64,000 bases of DNA, taken from positions 1-64,000 of the forward strand of contig JAHJUE010000005.1 of NCBI GenBank assembly GCA_018829205.1, read 5' to 3'. The position numbers and the translations under genes were made by a program. Below, one piece after another: positions 9,873 through 19,077 of the stretch. The notes under the pieces are model-generated. The model had not been told where the DNA came from. It ran no database searches and worked only from the letters and a program-made list of their open reading frames with translations. Every line of letters begins with the position of its first letter. Within the stretch, counting starts at the first letter, position 1. Source of the stretch: Bacteroidota bacterium (GTDB lineage: Bacteria; Bacteroidota; Ignavibacteria; Ignavibacteriales; Melioribacteraceae).

Positions 9873-10475
9873 ATGCAGGATAAAAAAGAAAATTCAAATA
9901 TTCCGGAAATCAGCGAAGCTGAATTGTTAAAAGATGAAGATTTCGTCCTAATCAAGAAATTTATTGACGGTCACGAATCAGCTTTTACTACTCTTGTTGT
10001 TAAGCACAAGGATAAGGTAAGAAACCTTGTTTTTTTAACGTTGGGGGACTCAGAATTTGTTGATGATATTTCTCAGGATGTTTTTATAAGTGTTTTTCAC
10101 AAATTAAAAGATTTCAGATTTCAATCTAAGTTTACAACCTGGCTGTATAGAATTACAGTCAATAAATGCAGGGACTATTTAAGAAAGAAAAGGGTAAGAA
10201 GTATTTTTGTTCCTATAAAAGATTCAACACACGAACCAAGCACCAGGATGAGACCTGAAAGTATAGATATTCCTCAGCTTGTAAGAAGGAGCATTGAAAA
10301 ACTGCCCGAAAAATTAAAAGTTCCGCTTGTTTTAAGGGACATTGACGGACTCAGTTATAAAGAAATTGCTGATAATCTTGAATGTGAAGTAGGTACCGTA
10401 AAATCAAGAATATTCAGAGCAAGGGAAAGTCTTAAAATAATTTTAGAACCGTATCAAAAAGAATTATCATCCTAA
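9873..10475 (+). CDS. ECF-type RNA polymerase sigma factor
   Basis: 200 aa. Region 2 (about 35-100) carries the typical DDISQDVFISVF and KFTTWLYRITVNKCRDY segments. Region 4 (about 140-195) carries LPEKLKVPLVLRDI, the recognition-helix segment SYKEIADNL and GTVKSRIFRAR. There is no region 1.1 or 3, as expected for group 4 sigma factors. Its stop codon directly abuts the start of the next gene, so the two are translationally coupled. It is the first gene of the plus-strand signalling run. No classical zinc-binding anti-sigma domain is encoded nearby. Confidence 0.95.
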   Translation: MQDKKENSNIPEISEAELLKDEDFVLIKKFIDGHESAFTTLVVKHKDKVRNLVFLTLGDSEFVDDISQDVFISVFHKLKDFRFQSKFTTWLYRITVNKCRDYLRKKRVRSIFVPIKDSTHEPSTRMRPESIDIPQLVRRSIEKLPEKLKVPLVLRDIDGLSYKEIADNLECEVGTVKSRIFRARESLKIILEPYQKELSS

Positions 10476-11780
10476 ATGGAAAATAAAAAAAACATAAACT
10501 TCCTTCCTAATAAACTTAGAAATTACATACCATTTGCAGCAATTTTTGTTTTAACCGCCGGATTGCTTTTTTACTTCAAAGAAAATAAACAAAGCGTAAA
10601 CGATTTTATAGAAAGCGGAAAGAATAATTTAATAAGTTTTTATACACAAAATCTTAAACCTATTTTATTTAAAACCGATATTTCGAACGAAGATGTTTTC
10701 AATTTCGCTTTATATCAGAATCTGCCCATTGATAAAAAAGAAAATAAAATATTGCAGATTGGTTACGACAAAACAAACAGCAGCGAATATTTTGAAATCA
10801 AACCTGCCGAAATAAATGAGAATACGCAAAATTATAAAAAGTTTTCAGAGTATCTGAAATTAGACGGTAAGCAGCAGCAGCAGCTCGATTCAGTTTTGGA
10901 ATCCTATAAAGATGCTTTATATACATCCGTACTTTATAACGATTATAATGCAATAGCCGTTGATTCAAAAATTACATTATTAAGAGAAGCAGTATTCGCT
11001 GATTTAATGGCCTTTGCTCAAAATATAAACAGTGAAGAATTTGAAAAAGCAGTTTCAAAAGATTACAAGTATAATACTTCAGAAATTAGAAACGCCATAA
11101 AAGATATTAAAGAATTTAAAGAAAATGATTTGAATGATTTCGTAATCTTTACCCCCGATTCAATTTTTAAAACTGAGTTTAGAATAGATAAGAAAAAATT
11201 TAAAAAAGAAATGAATGCCTTAAATTGGGATTTGAAGCGTGTCCGAAGCGAATTAAAAGATATTGATTTCAAAATTAAAATAAATCCGATGGTTGAGTTT
11301 GACAAAGAGAAATTATTGTCGGAAAATTCCGAAATAAAACCTGATTCGAATTATTATAAAGCATTTCTTTCAGAAGACTTTTTGATGAATAGGATGAAAG
11401 ATTTTGTTGATGTGAAAAAGTTAAGAAACAATATTGAAAAACTAAATTCCGATATTGAGAAAATTAAAATTAATGTTAATACTTCCCATGCGGATAAATC
11501 TTTTATTGAGTTGAAGAATATAATCAATGCCGGATCTAAAGGAGAATTGGTTTTTGATCTTAATTTAAAAGGCTTAGACAGTTTAATTGAAAAATCAGTT
11601 AACAGATTTGAAATGGAAGATATTAAGGATTGGGAAGAGTTCGGATTTAAGATGGATTCACTTGCGAATTCCTTACAGTTTAATTTTAGTGATTCGGTGC
11701 ATGTAAAATTCGATAAGGAAAAACTTAAGAAGGAAATTCAAAAAGCAAAGAGTGAATTAAATAGAAGAAAGAATAATTAA
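10476..11780 (+). CDS. Single-pass membrane protein with long coiled-coil region, coupled to the sigma gene
   Basis: 434 aa, no family recognised. About 18 residues face the cytoplasm, one transmembrane helix spans about 19-36, and the rest should lie outside the inner membrane. That part is rich in Lys, Glu, Asp and Asn, with predicted helices and coiled coils (about 190-225, 235-275, 310-345, 410-432). A segment near 130-170 (LDGKQQQQLDSVLESY) loosely recalls the helical hook of CpxP/LTXXQ-type periplasmic proteins. Its ATG follows the sigma stop codon with no gap, so it may sense an envelope signal or restrain the sigma factor. The cytoplasmic tail looks too short for a normal anti-sigma domain. 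That role is inference. Confidence 0.75.
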   Translation: MENKKNINFLPNKLRNYIPFAAIFVLTAGLLFYFKENKQSVNDFIESGKNNLISFYTQNLKPILFKTDISNEDVFNFALYQNLPIDKKENKILQIGYDKTNSSEYFEIKPAEINENTQNYKKFSEYLKLDGKQQQQLDSVLESYKDALYTSVLYNDYNAIAVDSKITLLREAVFADLMAFAQNINSEEFEKAVSKDYKYNTSEIRNAIKDIKEFKENDLNDFVIFTPDSIFKTEFRIDKKKFKKEMNALNWDLKRVRSELKDIDFKIKINPMVEFDKEKLLSENSEIKPDSNYYKAFLSEDFLMNRMKDFVDVKKLRNNIEKLNSDIEKIKINVNTSHADKSFIELKNIINAGSKGELVFDLNLKGLDSLIEKSVNRFEMEDIKDWEEFGFKMDSLANSLQFNFSDSVHVKFDKEKLKKEIQKAKSELNRRKNN

Positions 11781-11885
11781 ATTTTGAAACCCGCCTTTTA
11801 AATTTTTTTATTCTAACTGCAAAAGCTTTTCTTTACAATAATACTATTTTGATTTAATTTTACTTCATAATTTAAATTATTATAA

Positions 11886-13958
11886 ATGGCAGCCACCATT
11901 AAAAAGATCAATAATACCAAAAAACTTGAAAACACAATTCTGGCGTCAATTGTGTTATTTGTTTTCAAATTAGTATTCTTTTCCAGCGATTCATTAATTA
12001 TAAATATTATAAATGAATTTGTTATTCTCGGTACAATTTACTTATGGATCGATTATGTAATAGGATTTGTAAAACCGAGAACATCAACTCCTCTTTCTAT
12101 AATTCTAAATACGGGAATTCTTACCGCGATAATATTTTTTATACTTTCTGTTTCTACATCCTTTTTAAGTACCGAAATATTTACAAACGGTGAAACAGAT
12201 TATATTTATATAATATTCGCTAACCTACTGATTTTTGTTTTTATCGGATGTGTCACTTATATATTCGCTGCATTTAAAGAACTTTCTTTTTACCGGCAAA
12301 AAACAGACAAAAGCAAATATTTTAATACACTCGTTTTTTTTATAATTATTACCGGATTATCAAAATCAATTACTAAAATTGATCCTACTTTGGATTTTAT
12401 TGAAAACGCTTTTTTTGTCGTTACTATTTTATTAATAGGTATTAATTCAATACGTGTTTCGTGGATTGCCTTCCTAATTAAAAAACAAAAAGTTTATTTA
12501 CTTGTTATCGCAATAGTTTTGTCAATATTATTCGGATTTAATTATTCATTAACGATTGGCGACGGGGTAATTAATCAGCTGTTATATGCTTATTCACCGG
12601 GATTGGTAGCATTCTTGGGCTTGCTGATGATATACGGCTCAATTTATTTTGGTGTAATATTTTTCACTACATTGTTCCATCTTCCTACCGCTGAAGCATT
12701 TGACAGGAAAGCCGAAGAAGTTTCTTCTTTGATGGATCTTAGTAAACTAATTACTCAGGTCTTTGATTTTAAGGAATTAGCGGACACAGTAACATCAGTA
12801 ACAACAAAGGTATGTAATTCAGATTCGGCTTGGCTTGTAACAAAAAGAGAAGATGACTTTGAATTAAGTTCGGTAAGTAATATCGGATTTGTAGAAGCGG
12901 ATAAAATTACTACTTCTCTGCTTGAACATCATTCATATAATCTAAATGAAGTTGTAACAATTAACGACAGTCCGATAAAAATTAGAATAAAAAACGACGT
13001 ACGCACTTTTAATTTTAAAGCTATTGCAGTAGCGCCGTTAAAAGTGCATAACAAAAACAGCGGATTTTTATTTGTTGCAAGGAAAAGAGATTTCTCCTTT
13101 GATGAAGATGATATTAAAGCTATCTCGGCTTTTGCCGATTATGCGGCAGTTGCTTTGGAGAATGCTAAACTTATTGAAGAATCTCTTGAAAAGGAAAGAC
13201 TTGAAAAAGAGCTTGACGTTGCGCGCGAAGTACAGTATAAAATTCTGCCTGACGGTGTGCCTAAAATTGAGAACCTTGAAATTTCAGCATTGTTTGTTCC
13301 TGCTTTTGAAGTAGGTGGTGATTATTATGATTTTTTTGAAATATCTGATAATAAACTTGGATTTGTAATTGCCGATGTTTCAGGTAAAGGTATTCAAGCT
13401 GCTTTTATTATGGCCGAAATTAAAGGCGTGTTTGAATCACTGTCAAGAATAATAACAAGCCCTTCCGAATTATTAATAAAAGTAAATGAAATTCTCATTA
13501 AAAGTTTGGAAAAGAAAAGTTTTGTAACGGCTGTTTACGGAGTTATTGATACAAAATCCGGCAAAGTAAATTTCTCAAGAGCAGGTCACAATTCGATTAT
13601 GTTATGCAGCAAGGGCAAGGTTGAACATTTTACCCCTCCTGGTATGGGATTAGGTTTGGATAGTGGTGATAAATTCCGGCTTGTAATAAAAGAAATGGAA
13701 ATTCAATTGGATAATAACGATATTATCATTCTTTATACCGATGGTATTCCTGAATCGCAAAATTCAAAGTACGAAGAGTTCGGATATAAAAAATTTGAGA
13801 AAATTTTAATAGAAAATTGTGATGAAGAAGTGAACAAAATATCAAACGAAATTATGAAAGCTGTTACAATTTATTCACAGGATAAATCACAGCACGACGA
13901 TATTACTCTTGTAATATTTAAATGGAAATTTAATAACAAAAAATCTGGAGAGGTTTAA
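11886..13958 (+). CDS. Membrane PP2C phosphatase, RsbU/SpoIIE type, with GAF sensor domain
   Basis: 690 aa. The N-terminal third (about 17-275) has about eight hydrophobic segments. A GAF-like domain follows at about 290-425 and a coiled linker (EKERLEKELDVAREVQ) at about 428-450. The C-terminal SpoIIE-type PP2C domain (about 460-685) keeps VGGDYYD, IADVSGKG, RAGHNS, YTDGIPES and HDDITLV, so the metal-binding Asp residues are intact. It should dephosphorylate an STAS antagonist, and the next gene encodes one, overlapping the stop codon by one base. The membrane half probably senses a lipid, a small molecule or membrane state. Confidence 0.93.
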   Translation: MAATIKKINNTKKLENTILASIVLFVFKLVFFSSDSLIINIINEFVILGTIYLWIDYVIGFVKPRTSTPLSIILNTGILTAIIFFILSVSTSFLSTEIFTNGETDYIYIIFANLLIFVFIGCVTYIFAAFKELSFYRQKTDKSKYFNTLVFFIIITGLSKSITKIDPTLDFIENAFFVVTILLIGINSIRVSWIAFLIKKQKVYLLVIAIVLSILFGFNYSLTIGDGVINQLLYAYSPGLVAFLGLLMIYGSIYFGVIFFTTLFHLPTAEAFDRKAEEVSSLMDLSKLITQVFDFKELADTVTSVTTKVCNSDSAWLVTKREDDFELSSVSNIGFVEADKITTSLLEHHSYNLNEVVTINDSPIKIRIKNDVRTFNFKAIAVAPLKVHNKNSGFLFVARKRDFSFDEDDIKAISAFADYAAVALENAKLIEESLEKERLEKELDVAREVQYKILPDGVPKIENLEISALFVPAFEVGGDYYDFFEISDNKLGFVIADVSGKGIQAAFIMAEIKGVFESLSRIITSPSELLIKVNEILIKSLEKKSFVTAVYGVIDTKSGKVNFSRAGHNSIMLCSKGKVEHFTPPGMGLGLDSGDKFRLVIKEMEIQLDNNDIIILYTDGIPESQNSKYEEFGYKKFEKILIENCDEEVNKISNEIMKAVTIYSQDKSQHDDITLVIFKWKFNNKKSGEV

Positions 13959-14311
13959 TGGCAGATTTCAACGTCAATGTTAGGGGAGTTGGGTCTGTAA
14001 GCGTGATCGATGTTAAAGGATACCTTGACGCGCATACTGCTCCTGAGCTTGAAAATGCATTCAATAAACTTATTAACGATGCCAAATTCCAGGTCGTTGT
14101 TAACTTTAACGACTTAAGTTATATAAGTAGTGCCGGCTTAGGTGTATTTATGGCTTATGTTGAAACAATGCGCGACAACAGCGGAGATATAAAATTCTCC
14201 AATATGAAAGACAATGTTTATAATATTTTCGATCTGTTGGGCTTCCCTATGCTTTACGAGTTTTTTGATCAAGAAACCGAAGCAGTAAATAAGTTTAACG
14301 ATAAAGGATAA
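13958..14311 (+). CDS. STAS-domain anti-sigma factor antagonist
   Basis: 117 aa STAS protein with phospho-site YISSAGLGV (S57/S58). It overlaps the upstream phosphatase gene by one base and is followed three bases later by the kinase gene, so phosphatase, antagonist and kinase are produced together, the arrangement of a partner-switching unit. AGAGG lies about 5 bases upstream of its ATG, inside the end of the phosphatase gene. Predicted role: its phosphorylation state decides whether the kinase is free to hold its target. Confidence 0.95.
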   Translation: MADFNVNVRGVGSVSVIDVKGYLDAHTAPELENAFNKLINDAKFQVVVNFNDLSYISSAGLGVFMAYVETMRDNSGDIKFSNMKDNVYNIFDLLGFPMLYEFFDQETEAVNKFNDKG

Positions 14312-14314
14312 TTT

Positions 14315-14749
14315 TTGAACGTTATCAATAAAAAGTTCGAAAGAGAACTGATTGTAAAAAGCTCAACGGATAATCTTTCGATTATTAGAGAGTTCACAAA
14401 AACTGCTGCGGTTGAAAGCGGTTTTTCTGACGAAACAGTCGGTAAAATTATTCTTGCAGTCGACGAAGCATGCACCAACGTAATTAAACATGCTTACAAA
14501 TATTCCCCCGAAGGCGAAATTTTAATAACTATTAATTTCGAAAACCAAAAATTTACAATTTCTATCACAGATGAAGGCACCAGGTTTAATCCGGGTAATG
14601 TACCCGACCCTGATTTGAAAGAATATCATAAACAAAAAAGAATAGGGGGACTTGGAATGTTTTTAATGAAAAAATTAATGGATGATGTTAAATACATCAA
14701 TTTATCAGAGAATAAAAATCAAGTTGTTTTAGTCAAATATATATCATAA
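14315..14749 (+). CDS. RsbW/SpoIIAB-type anti-sigma serine kinase
   Basis: 144 aa, a lone GHKL ATPase domain. The N-box reads DEACTNVIKHAYKY, the G1 region DEGTRFNPG and the G2 region RIGGLGMFLM. It should phosphorylate the STAS protein and bind a sigma factor or other target. The start is TTG at 14315, preceded by AAAGGA at a good distance (about 6 bases), with no better ATG nearby that would keep the first strand. It starts 3 bp after the STAS stop. No sigma-B-type factor is encoded in the window; the only adjacent sigma factor is of the ECF class. Confidence 0.94.
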   Translation: MNVINKKFERELIVKSSTDNLSIIREFTKTAAVESGFSDETVGKIILAVDEACTNVIKHAYKYSPEGEILITINFENQKFTISITDEGTRFNPGNVPDPDLKEYHKQKRIGGLGMFLMKKLMDDVKYINLSENKNQVVLVKYIS

Positions 14750-14753
14750 GCTT

Positions 14754-16424
14754 ATGCTTAAAGCCGATAATAACAATGCCGTTCGTAATCTTTCCGCGCT
14801 TGTAGATTTCAGCAACCTTATAAATTCCAGTTTAAATGTTGAGTTCGCGCTTAATAATATCTTGCTGACATGCTTTGGAAAGTTTCATACTACAAAAGGA
14901 ATTATTGCTTTAGTTGATGACGGGATTCTAAAAGTTAAAGTATCAAAAGGATTAAAAGAAAATATAGTTGGTAATTTCCCATGTATCCCATTCGGAAAAA
15001 ATAACACCGACCTGAAAATATTTTTAGATGAAAATAATTTCCCAATTTGCCGCGAAATATCTTCTCAAAATAAAATTTTAGGTGTTTTAATCCTCGGTGA
15101 AAGATTTACTAAAAAACCTTATGACGATGACGATTTAGAATTCCTGAATACATTATTAAATATTGGATCAACCGCAATTGAGAATTCATTGATTGTAGCC
15201 GAATTAAAGGATGTTAATAGAAACCTGGATTCCAAGGTAAACCAGCTTAGTTCTCTTTTTGATTTAAGTAAAGAATTCAGCGGAATATTAGAAGAAGAAA
15301 TGGTTGGTAAATTATTGGTGTACTCGATTATAGGACAACTTTTAGTAACCAAATTTGCGGTTGTAACCTGCAGCGACAAGAACATTCAAATACTTGAAAC
15401 TAAAATTCCTGAACAGCAGTTAAGAGATGCTATTACAAGCTGCGAAGTAAATAAGTTTAACAAGGCGATTGTAAAAGATGAAATTGAAAACAAGTTTGAA
15501 CCTTTAGCGAAAATCGGGATTGTACTTGTTATTCCTATGCAGATTAAGGGGGAGACAAAAGGGCTGATTTTACTCGGCAGCAGATTAAATAAAATGCCCT
15601 TTTCTCAATCAGATATTGAGTTTGCTTCATCGGTAGGGGGATTGGCAATAATCTCAATTGAAAACAGCAGGTTATTTAAGGAAGCATTGGAAAAACAGCG
15701 GCTTGAGAAAGACCTTGAAATAGCGAGAAATATTCAGAAAAATTTACTTCCGGATATTATTCCCAAATTAGATCATTATGAAATTGCCGCATTTAATCAA
15801 TCGGCACGTCAGGTAGGCGGTGATTATTACGATATAGTTAAACTTGATAACGGGAACACTGTAATTGCAATTGCCGATGTCTCCGGTAAAGGTGTTCAAG
15901 CGGCTCTTCTAATGGCAAATGTACAGGCATTCTTAAAATCAATATGTAAACAAAACATAGATTTAGATAAAGCGTCTAACCTCATAAATGATTTAGTTTC
16001 GGAAAACACAACCGAAGGAAGTTTTATAACATTTTTTTGGGGTGTTCTAAACAATGAAACTAAAGAACTTACATATGTAAACGCCGGACATAATCCTCCT
16101 ATGTTAATTAGAGATAATGAAATTATAAAACTGAAAACCGGCGGTATGATTTTAGGAGTTATGCAAACAATAATTCCTTATCAGTCGGAAGTTGTTAAAC
16201 TGCATACTGGCGATGTTATATTTTTATTTACAGACGGAATTACAGAAGCAATGAATATTAATAACGAAGAATATACCGACGAAAGACTTGAAGAACTAGC
16301 TCTTAATATTAGCGCGAAAACTCCTAATGAAATTTTAGAAACAATTAAAAATGATGTGTCGGAATTTACAACCGGTGCGGTTCAATCAGATGATATTACC
16401 TGCCTTATTCTTAAAGTAAGATAA
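14754..16424 (+). CDS. Cytoplasmic PP2C phosphatase with two GAF domains
   Basis: 556 aa without membrane segments. Two GAF-like domains lie at about 10-150 and 165-300, joined to the phosphatase by a coiled linker (EKQRLEKDLEIARNIQ). The SpoIIE-type PP2C domain (about 335-553) keeps VGGDYYD, IADVSGKG, AGHNPPM, FTDGITEA and SDDITCL. It is a second input to the same antagonist pool, with a cytosolic signal read by the GAF pair. It follows the kinase gene by 4 bp. Confidence 0.93.
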   Translation: MLKADNNNAVRNLSALVDFSNLINSSLNVEFALNNILLTCFGKFHTTKGIIALVDDGILKVKVSKGLKENIVGNFPCIPFGKNNTDLKIFLDENNFPICREISSQNKILGVLILGERFTKKPYDDDDLEFLNTLLNIGSTAIENSLIVAELKDVNRNLDSKVNQLSSLFDLSKEFSGILEEEMVGKLLVYSIIGQLLVTKFAVVTCSDKNIQILETKIPEQQLRDAITSCEVNKFNKAIVKDEIENKFEPLAKIGIVLVIPMQIKGETKGLILLGSRLNKMPFSQSDIEFASSVGGLAIISIENSRLFKEALEKQRLEKDLEIARNIQKNLLPDIIPKLDHYEIAAFNQSARQVGGDYYDIVKLDNGNTVIAIADVSGKGVQAALLMANVQAFLKSICKQNIDLDKASNLINDLVSENTTEGSFITFFWGVLNNETKELTYVNAGHNPPMLIRDNEIIKLKTGGMILGVMQTIIPYQSEVVKLHTGDVIFLFTDGITEAMNINNEEYTDERLEELALNISAKTPNEILETIKNDVSEFTTGAVQSDDITCLILKVR

Positions 16425-16432
16425 GTTTATAA

Positions 16433-18988
16433 ATGATATTAAATCAACATTTGTTCCCTCAATACAGGAAAGAATTTCTTTCCATTACCTCAATTATCCT
16501 AATTATTATCGGAATTATTAATCTGTATTTTCTTTTTAATATAACACCGCGTTCAAATGATGAATGCCTTTGGATACATGAAAAAACAGATGATGGCAAA
16601 AGAGTTCTTACATTTAGGGTAGTGAAGTTTGAAGGGGTAACTTGGAATGCCGGAATAAGAGACGGAGATAGACTTCTAAAAATTAATGGAAAAAGAGTTT
16701 ATAATCCTCAGGACGCCAGCTATATTTTCGATAAAATTAAAAAAGGAGATACTGTAAATTATACAGTTTCCCGAAACGGCCATGTATTCGAAACAGAATT
16801 TAAAGTAAAAAAATTATTACAGTTCGGAGGAATTGGTTCGGCGCTTCTCGGATTAATTTGGGTTATAGTTGCTTATGTTGTTATACTTGCTAAACATCAC
16901 GGGGAAACACAAATCCTTTTCTTTAAAATTGGTCTTGGATTTACACTTCTAACCCTCGCAAATTTGTATACGGGAAATACTGTTGCCAATCCGATATTTA
17001 ATTATAGCTGGCTGCTTATAGTGCTCGACTTATTATCATTGGTGGGAGCGGCTTTTGTACCGTTTTGGCTAATTAAATTTTTCTGGAAGTTTCCCCGTGA
17101 ATTTAATTTTGCAAAAAATATTATTGTAGTAAGAATTTTAAATATTGCTCCAATTTTGATTTTTTTAATCTTTTTAACTTATAAGGTTATTAACATTTAT
17201 ACCGTTGACCCGGCCTATATCTCAGTTCAATTTGTTTATTTCGGGTTGATAAATTTTTTAAGCGGAGCCGCAATTTTTATAGGACTAATTTCATTATTTA
17301 TAAATTATTTAAAACTTAAAACCCCAAAAGAAAAAAATCCTATTTTTATAATATTACTTGGCTACACCATGGGAATTGCCGCGGCTGTTTATACGGGTAC
17401 GCTTGCAAATGTTTTTTCCGATACTGTATTTAATTCCCCCGAACATTATATGCCTATACTTTTTGTTGCGGTTATACCTGTTTCTTTCGGATATTCAATA
17501 TTCAGATACTCATTGATGGATGTTAGTGATGTTGTGAAGAAAGCCATTATTTATGGCGCCGCTACTATTTCAATCGCGGGGTTATACTTTTTTTCAATTT
17601 ATCTGATCGGACAAACTGTTAGCCAGGCAATAGGGACTGAATATCAGGGAGCTATAGCCGGAATAATCTTTATTTTATTTGCTACTGTATTTCAATCGAC
17701 TAAAGAGAAATTTCAGGATCTACTAACACAGAAATTTTATCCCGAGCAATTTGCTTATCAAAAAGTGCTGCTTCGTTTTAGTAATGAAATCTCAAGCATT
17801 GTCGGACTTCCGAATATACTTAAAGAAACTCGAGAGACTTTTATTGAATCATTAAATCTTGATAGATTCGGTATTCTGTTAAAAAAGGAAAATTTGTTTA
17901 CACTAAAAAACGGACACGGGTTTTTTAACAATTCATTAATTCTTAACGATAGCGGCGATCTATTAGTAAATTTTATTGAAACAAAAATAAATCTAAAACA
18001 ACAGCCTGTAATTGAAAGACCGGACTTCGAAAAGGTTTTTCCGGAAGATGTTAAAGTTTTACTGGATGAAGGAATATATACTATAATTCCGTTAAGAATT
18101 AAAACAAAGATAATTGGTTTACTTACATTCGGACTAAAATATTCGGGTTCTCAATTTGCCGGCAAGGATTTGGAATTGCTTGTTGCGGCATCTAATCAAG
18201 TAGCCGTTTCAATTGAAAATGCGAGACTTTACCAATCGGAAGCTCAAAAATTGAAAATGGAAGTAGACCTGGAGAATGCAAGGAAGATTCAGGAAAATCT
18301 ACTACCTAAGGAAATCCCGCAAATTAATAATTTAGACCTTGCCGGTATTATGATTCCAGCGCAGCATGTAGCCGGAGATTATTATGATTTAATAAAAATA
18401 TCGGATACGAAATTATTTGTAGTAAACGGCGACGTTTCAGGTAAAGGTTTGGCTGCTTCGTTTTATATGACTAAACTTCAAACAATGATAAGACTTTTCT
18501 GCAAAGAAGATACATCGCCTAAAGAAATATTAGTAAAATTAAATAAACTGATGTTTAATGAGATTGGAAAAAATTGGTTTATAACAGTTACTATTGCATT
18601 ATTCGATACAGAAAAAAACAATGTGAAATTCTGCCGTGCTGGTCATACTCCTATTATGCATTATACAAATTCGGCAGTAAAACTTTATCAGCCTAAAGGT
18701 ATAGGCGTCGGATTAGAGAAAGGGGATATTTTTGATACTAATTTAGCCGAAACAGAAATTCTTTTGAACAAAAATGATGTCTTTCTGTTTTTTTCAGACG
18801 GAGTAAATGAAACAATGAATAATGAAAACGAACAATATGATTTAAATAGACTCAGTGAAAATTTAACCGATGAATATAATCATTCCGCCCAAGAAATTAT
18901 TACTTCAATTCAGGATTCTCTGGATAACTTTAGAAATAATATTGATCTTAATGACGATATAACAATAGTTGCCGTAAAAGTAATATAA
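16433..18988 (+). CDS. Membrane PP2C phosphatase with PDZ and GAF domains
   Basis: 851 aa with an unusual order of parts. A transmembrane helix spans about 17-37. A PDZ-like domain follows at about 55-125 (WNAGIRDGDRLLKINGKRV), which should lie in the periplasm. About seven or eight membrane segments span about 130-420, then a GAF-like domain (about 445-600), a coiled linker and a SpoIIE-type PP2C domain (about 630-848). The phosphatase motifs are VAGDYYD, GDVSGKG, AGHTPIM, FSDGVNET and NDDITIV. The PDZ domain could read unfolded envelope proteins or peptides. It is the last gene of the signalling run, 8 bp after the previous one. Confidence 0.92.
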   Translation: MILNQHLFPQYRKEFLSITSIILIIIGIINLYFLFNITPRSNDECLWIHEKTDDGKRVLTFRVVKFEGVTWNAGIRDGDRLLKINGKRVYNPQDASYIFDKIKKGDTVNYTVSRNGHVFETEFKVKKLLQFGGIGSALLGLIWVIVAYVVILAKHHGETQILFFKIGLGFTLLTLANLYTGNTVANPIFNYSWLLIVLDLLSLVGAAFVPFWLIKFFWKFPREFNFAKNIIVVRILNIAPILIFLIFLTYKVINIYTVDPAYISVQFVYFGLINFLSGAAIFIGLISLFINYLKLKTPKEKNPIFIILLGYTMGIAAAVYTGTLANVFSDTVFNSPEHYMPILFVAVIPVSFGYSIFRYSLMDVSDVVKKAIIYGAATISIAGLYFFSIYLIGQTVSQAIGTEYQGAIAGIIFILFATVFQSTKEKFQDLLTQKFYPEQFAYQKVLLRFSNEISSIVGLPNILKETRETFIESLNLDRFGILLKKENLFTLKNGHGFFNNSLILNDSGDLLVNFIETKINLKQQPVIERPDFEKVFPEDVKVLLDEGIYTIIPLRIKTKIIGLLTFGLKYSGSQFAGKDLELLVAASNQVAVSIENARLYQSEAQKLKMEVDLENARKIQENLLPKEIPQINNLDLAGIMIPAQHVAGDYYDLIKISDTKLFVVNGDVSGKGLAASFYMTKLQTMIRLFCKEDTSPKEILVKLNKLMFNEIGKNWFITVTIALFDTEKNNVKFCRAGHTPIMHYTNSAVKLYQPKGIGVGLEKGDIFDTNLAETEILLNKNDVFLFFSDGVNETMNNENEQYDLNRLSENLTDEYNHSAQEIITSIQDSLDNFRNNIDLNDDITIVAVKVI

Positions 18989-19077
18989 AAAGCTATAATT
19001 CAAATTAGTTTTTTAAAATGTCATTCCTTAACTTTGCCCAACCGTTTACGTTTCCATAAAATAATTACGGAGAATCT

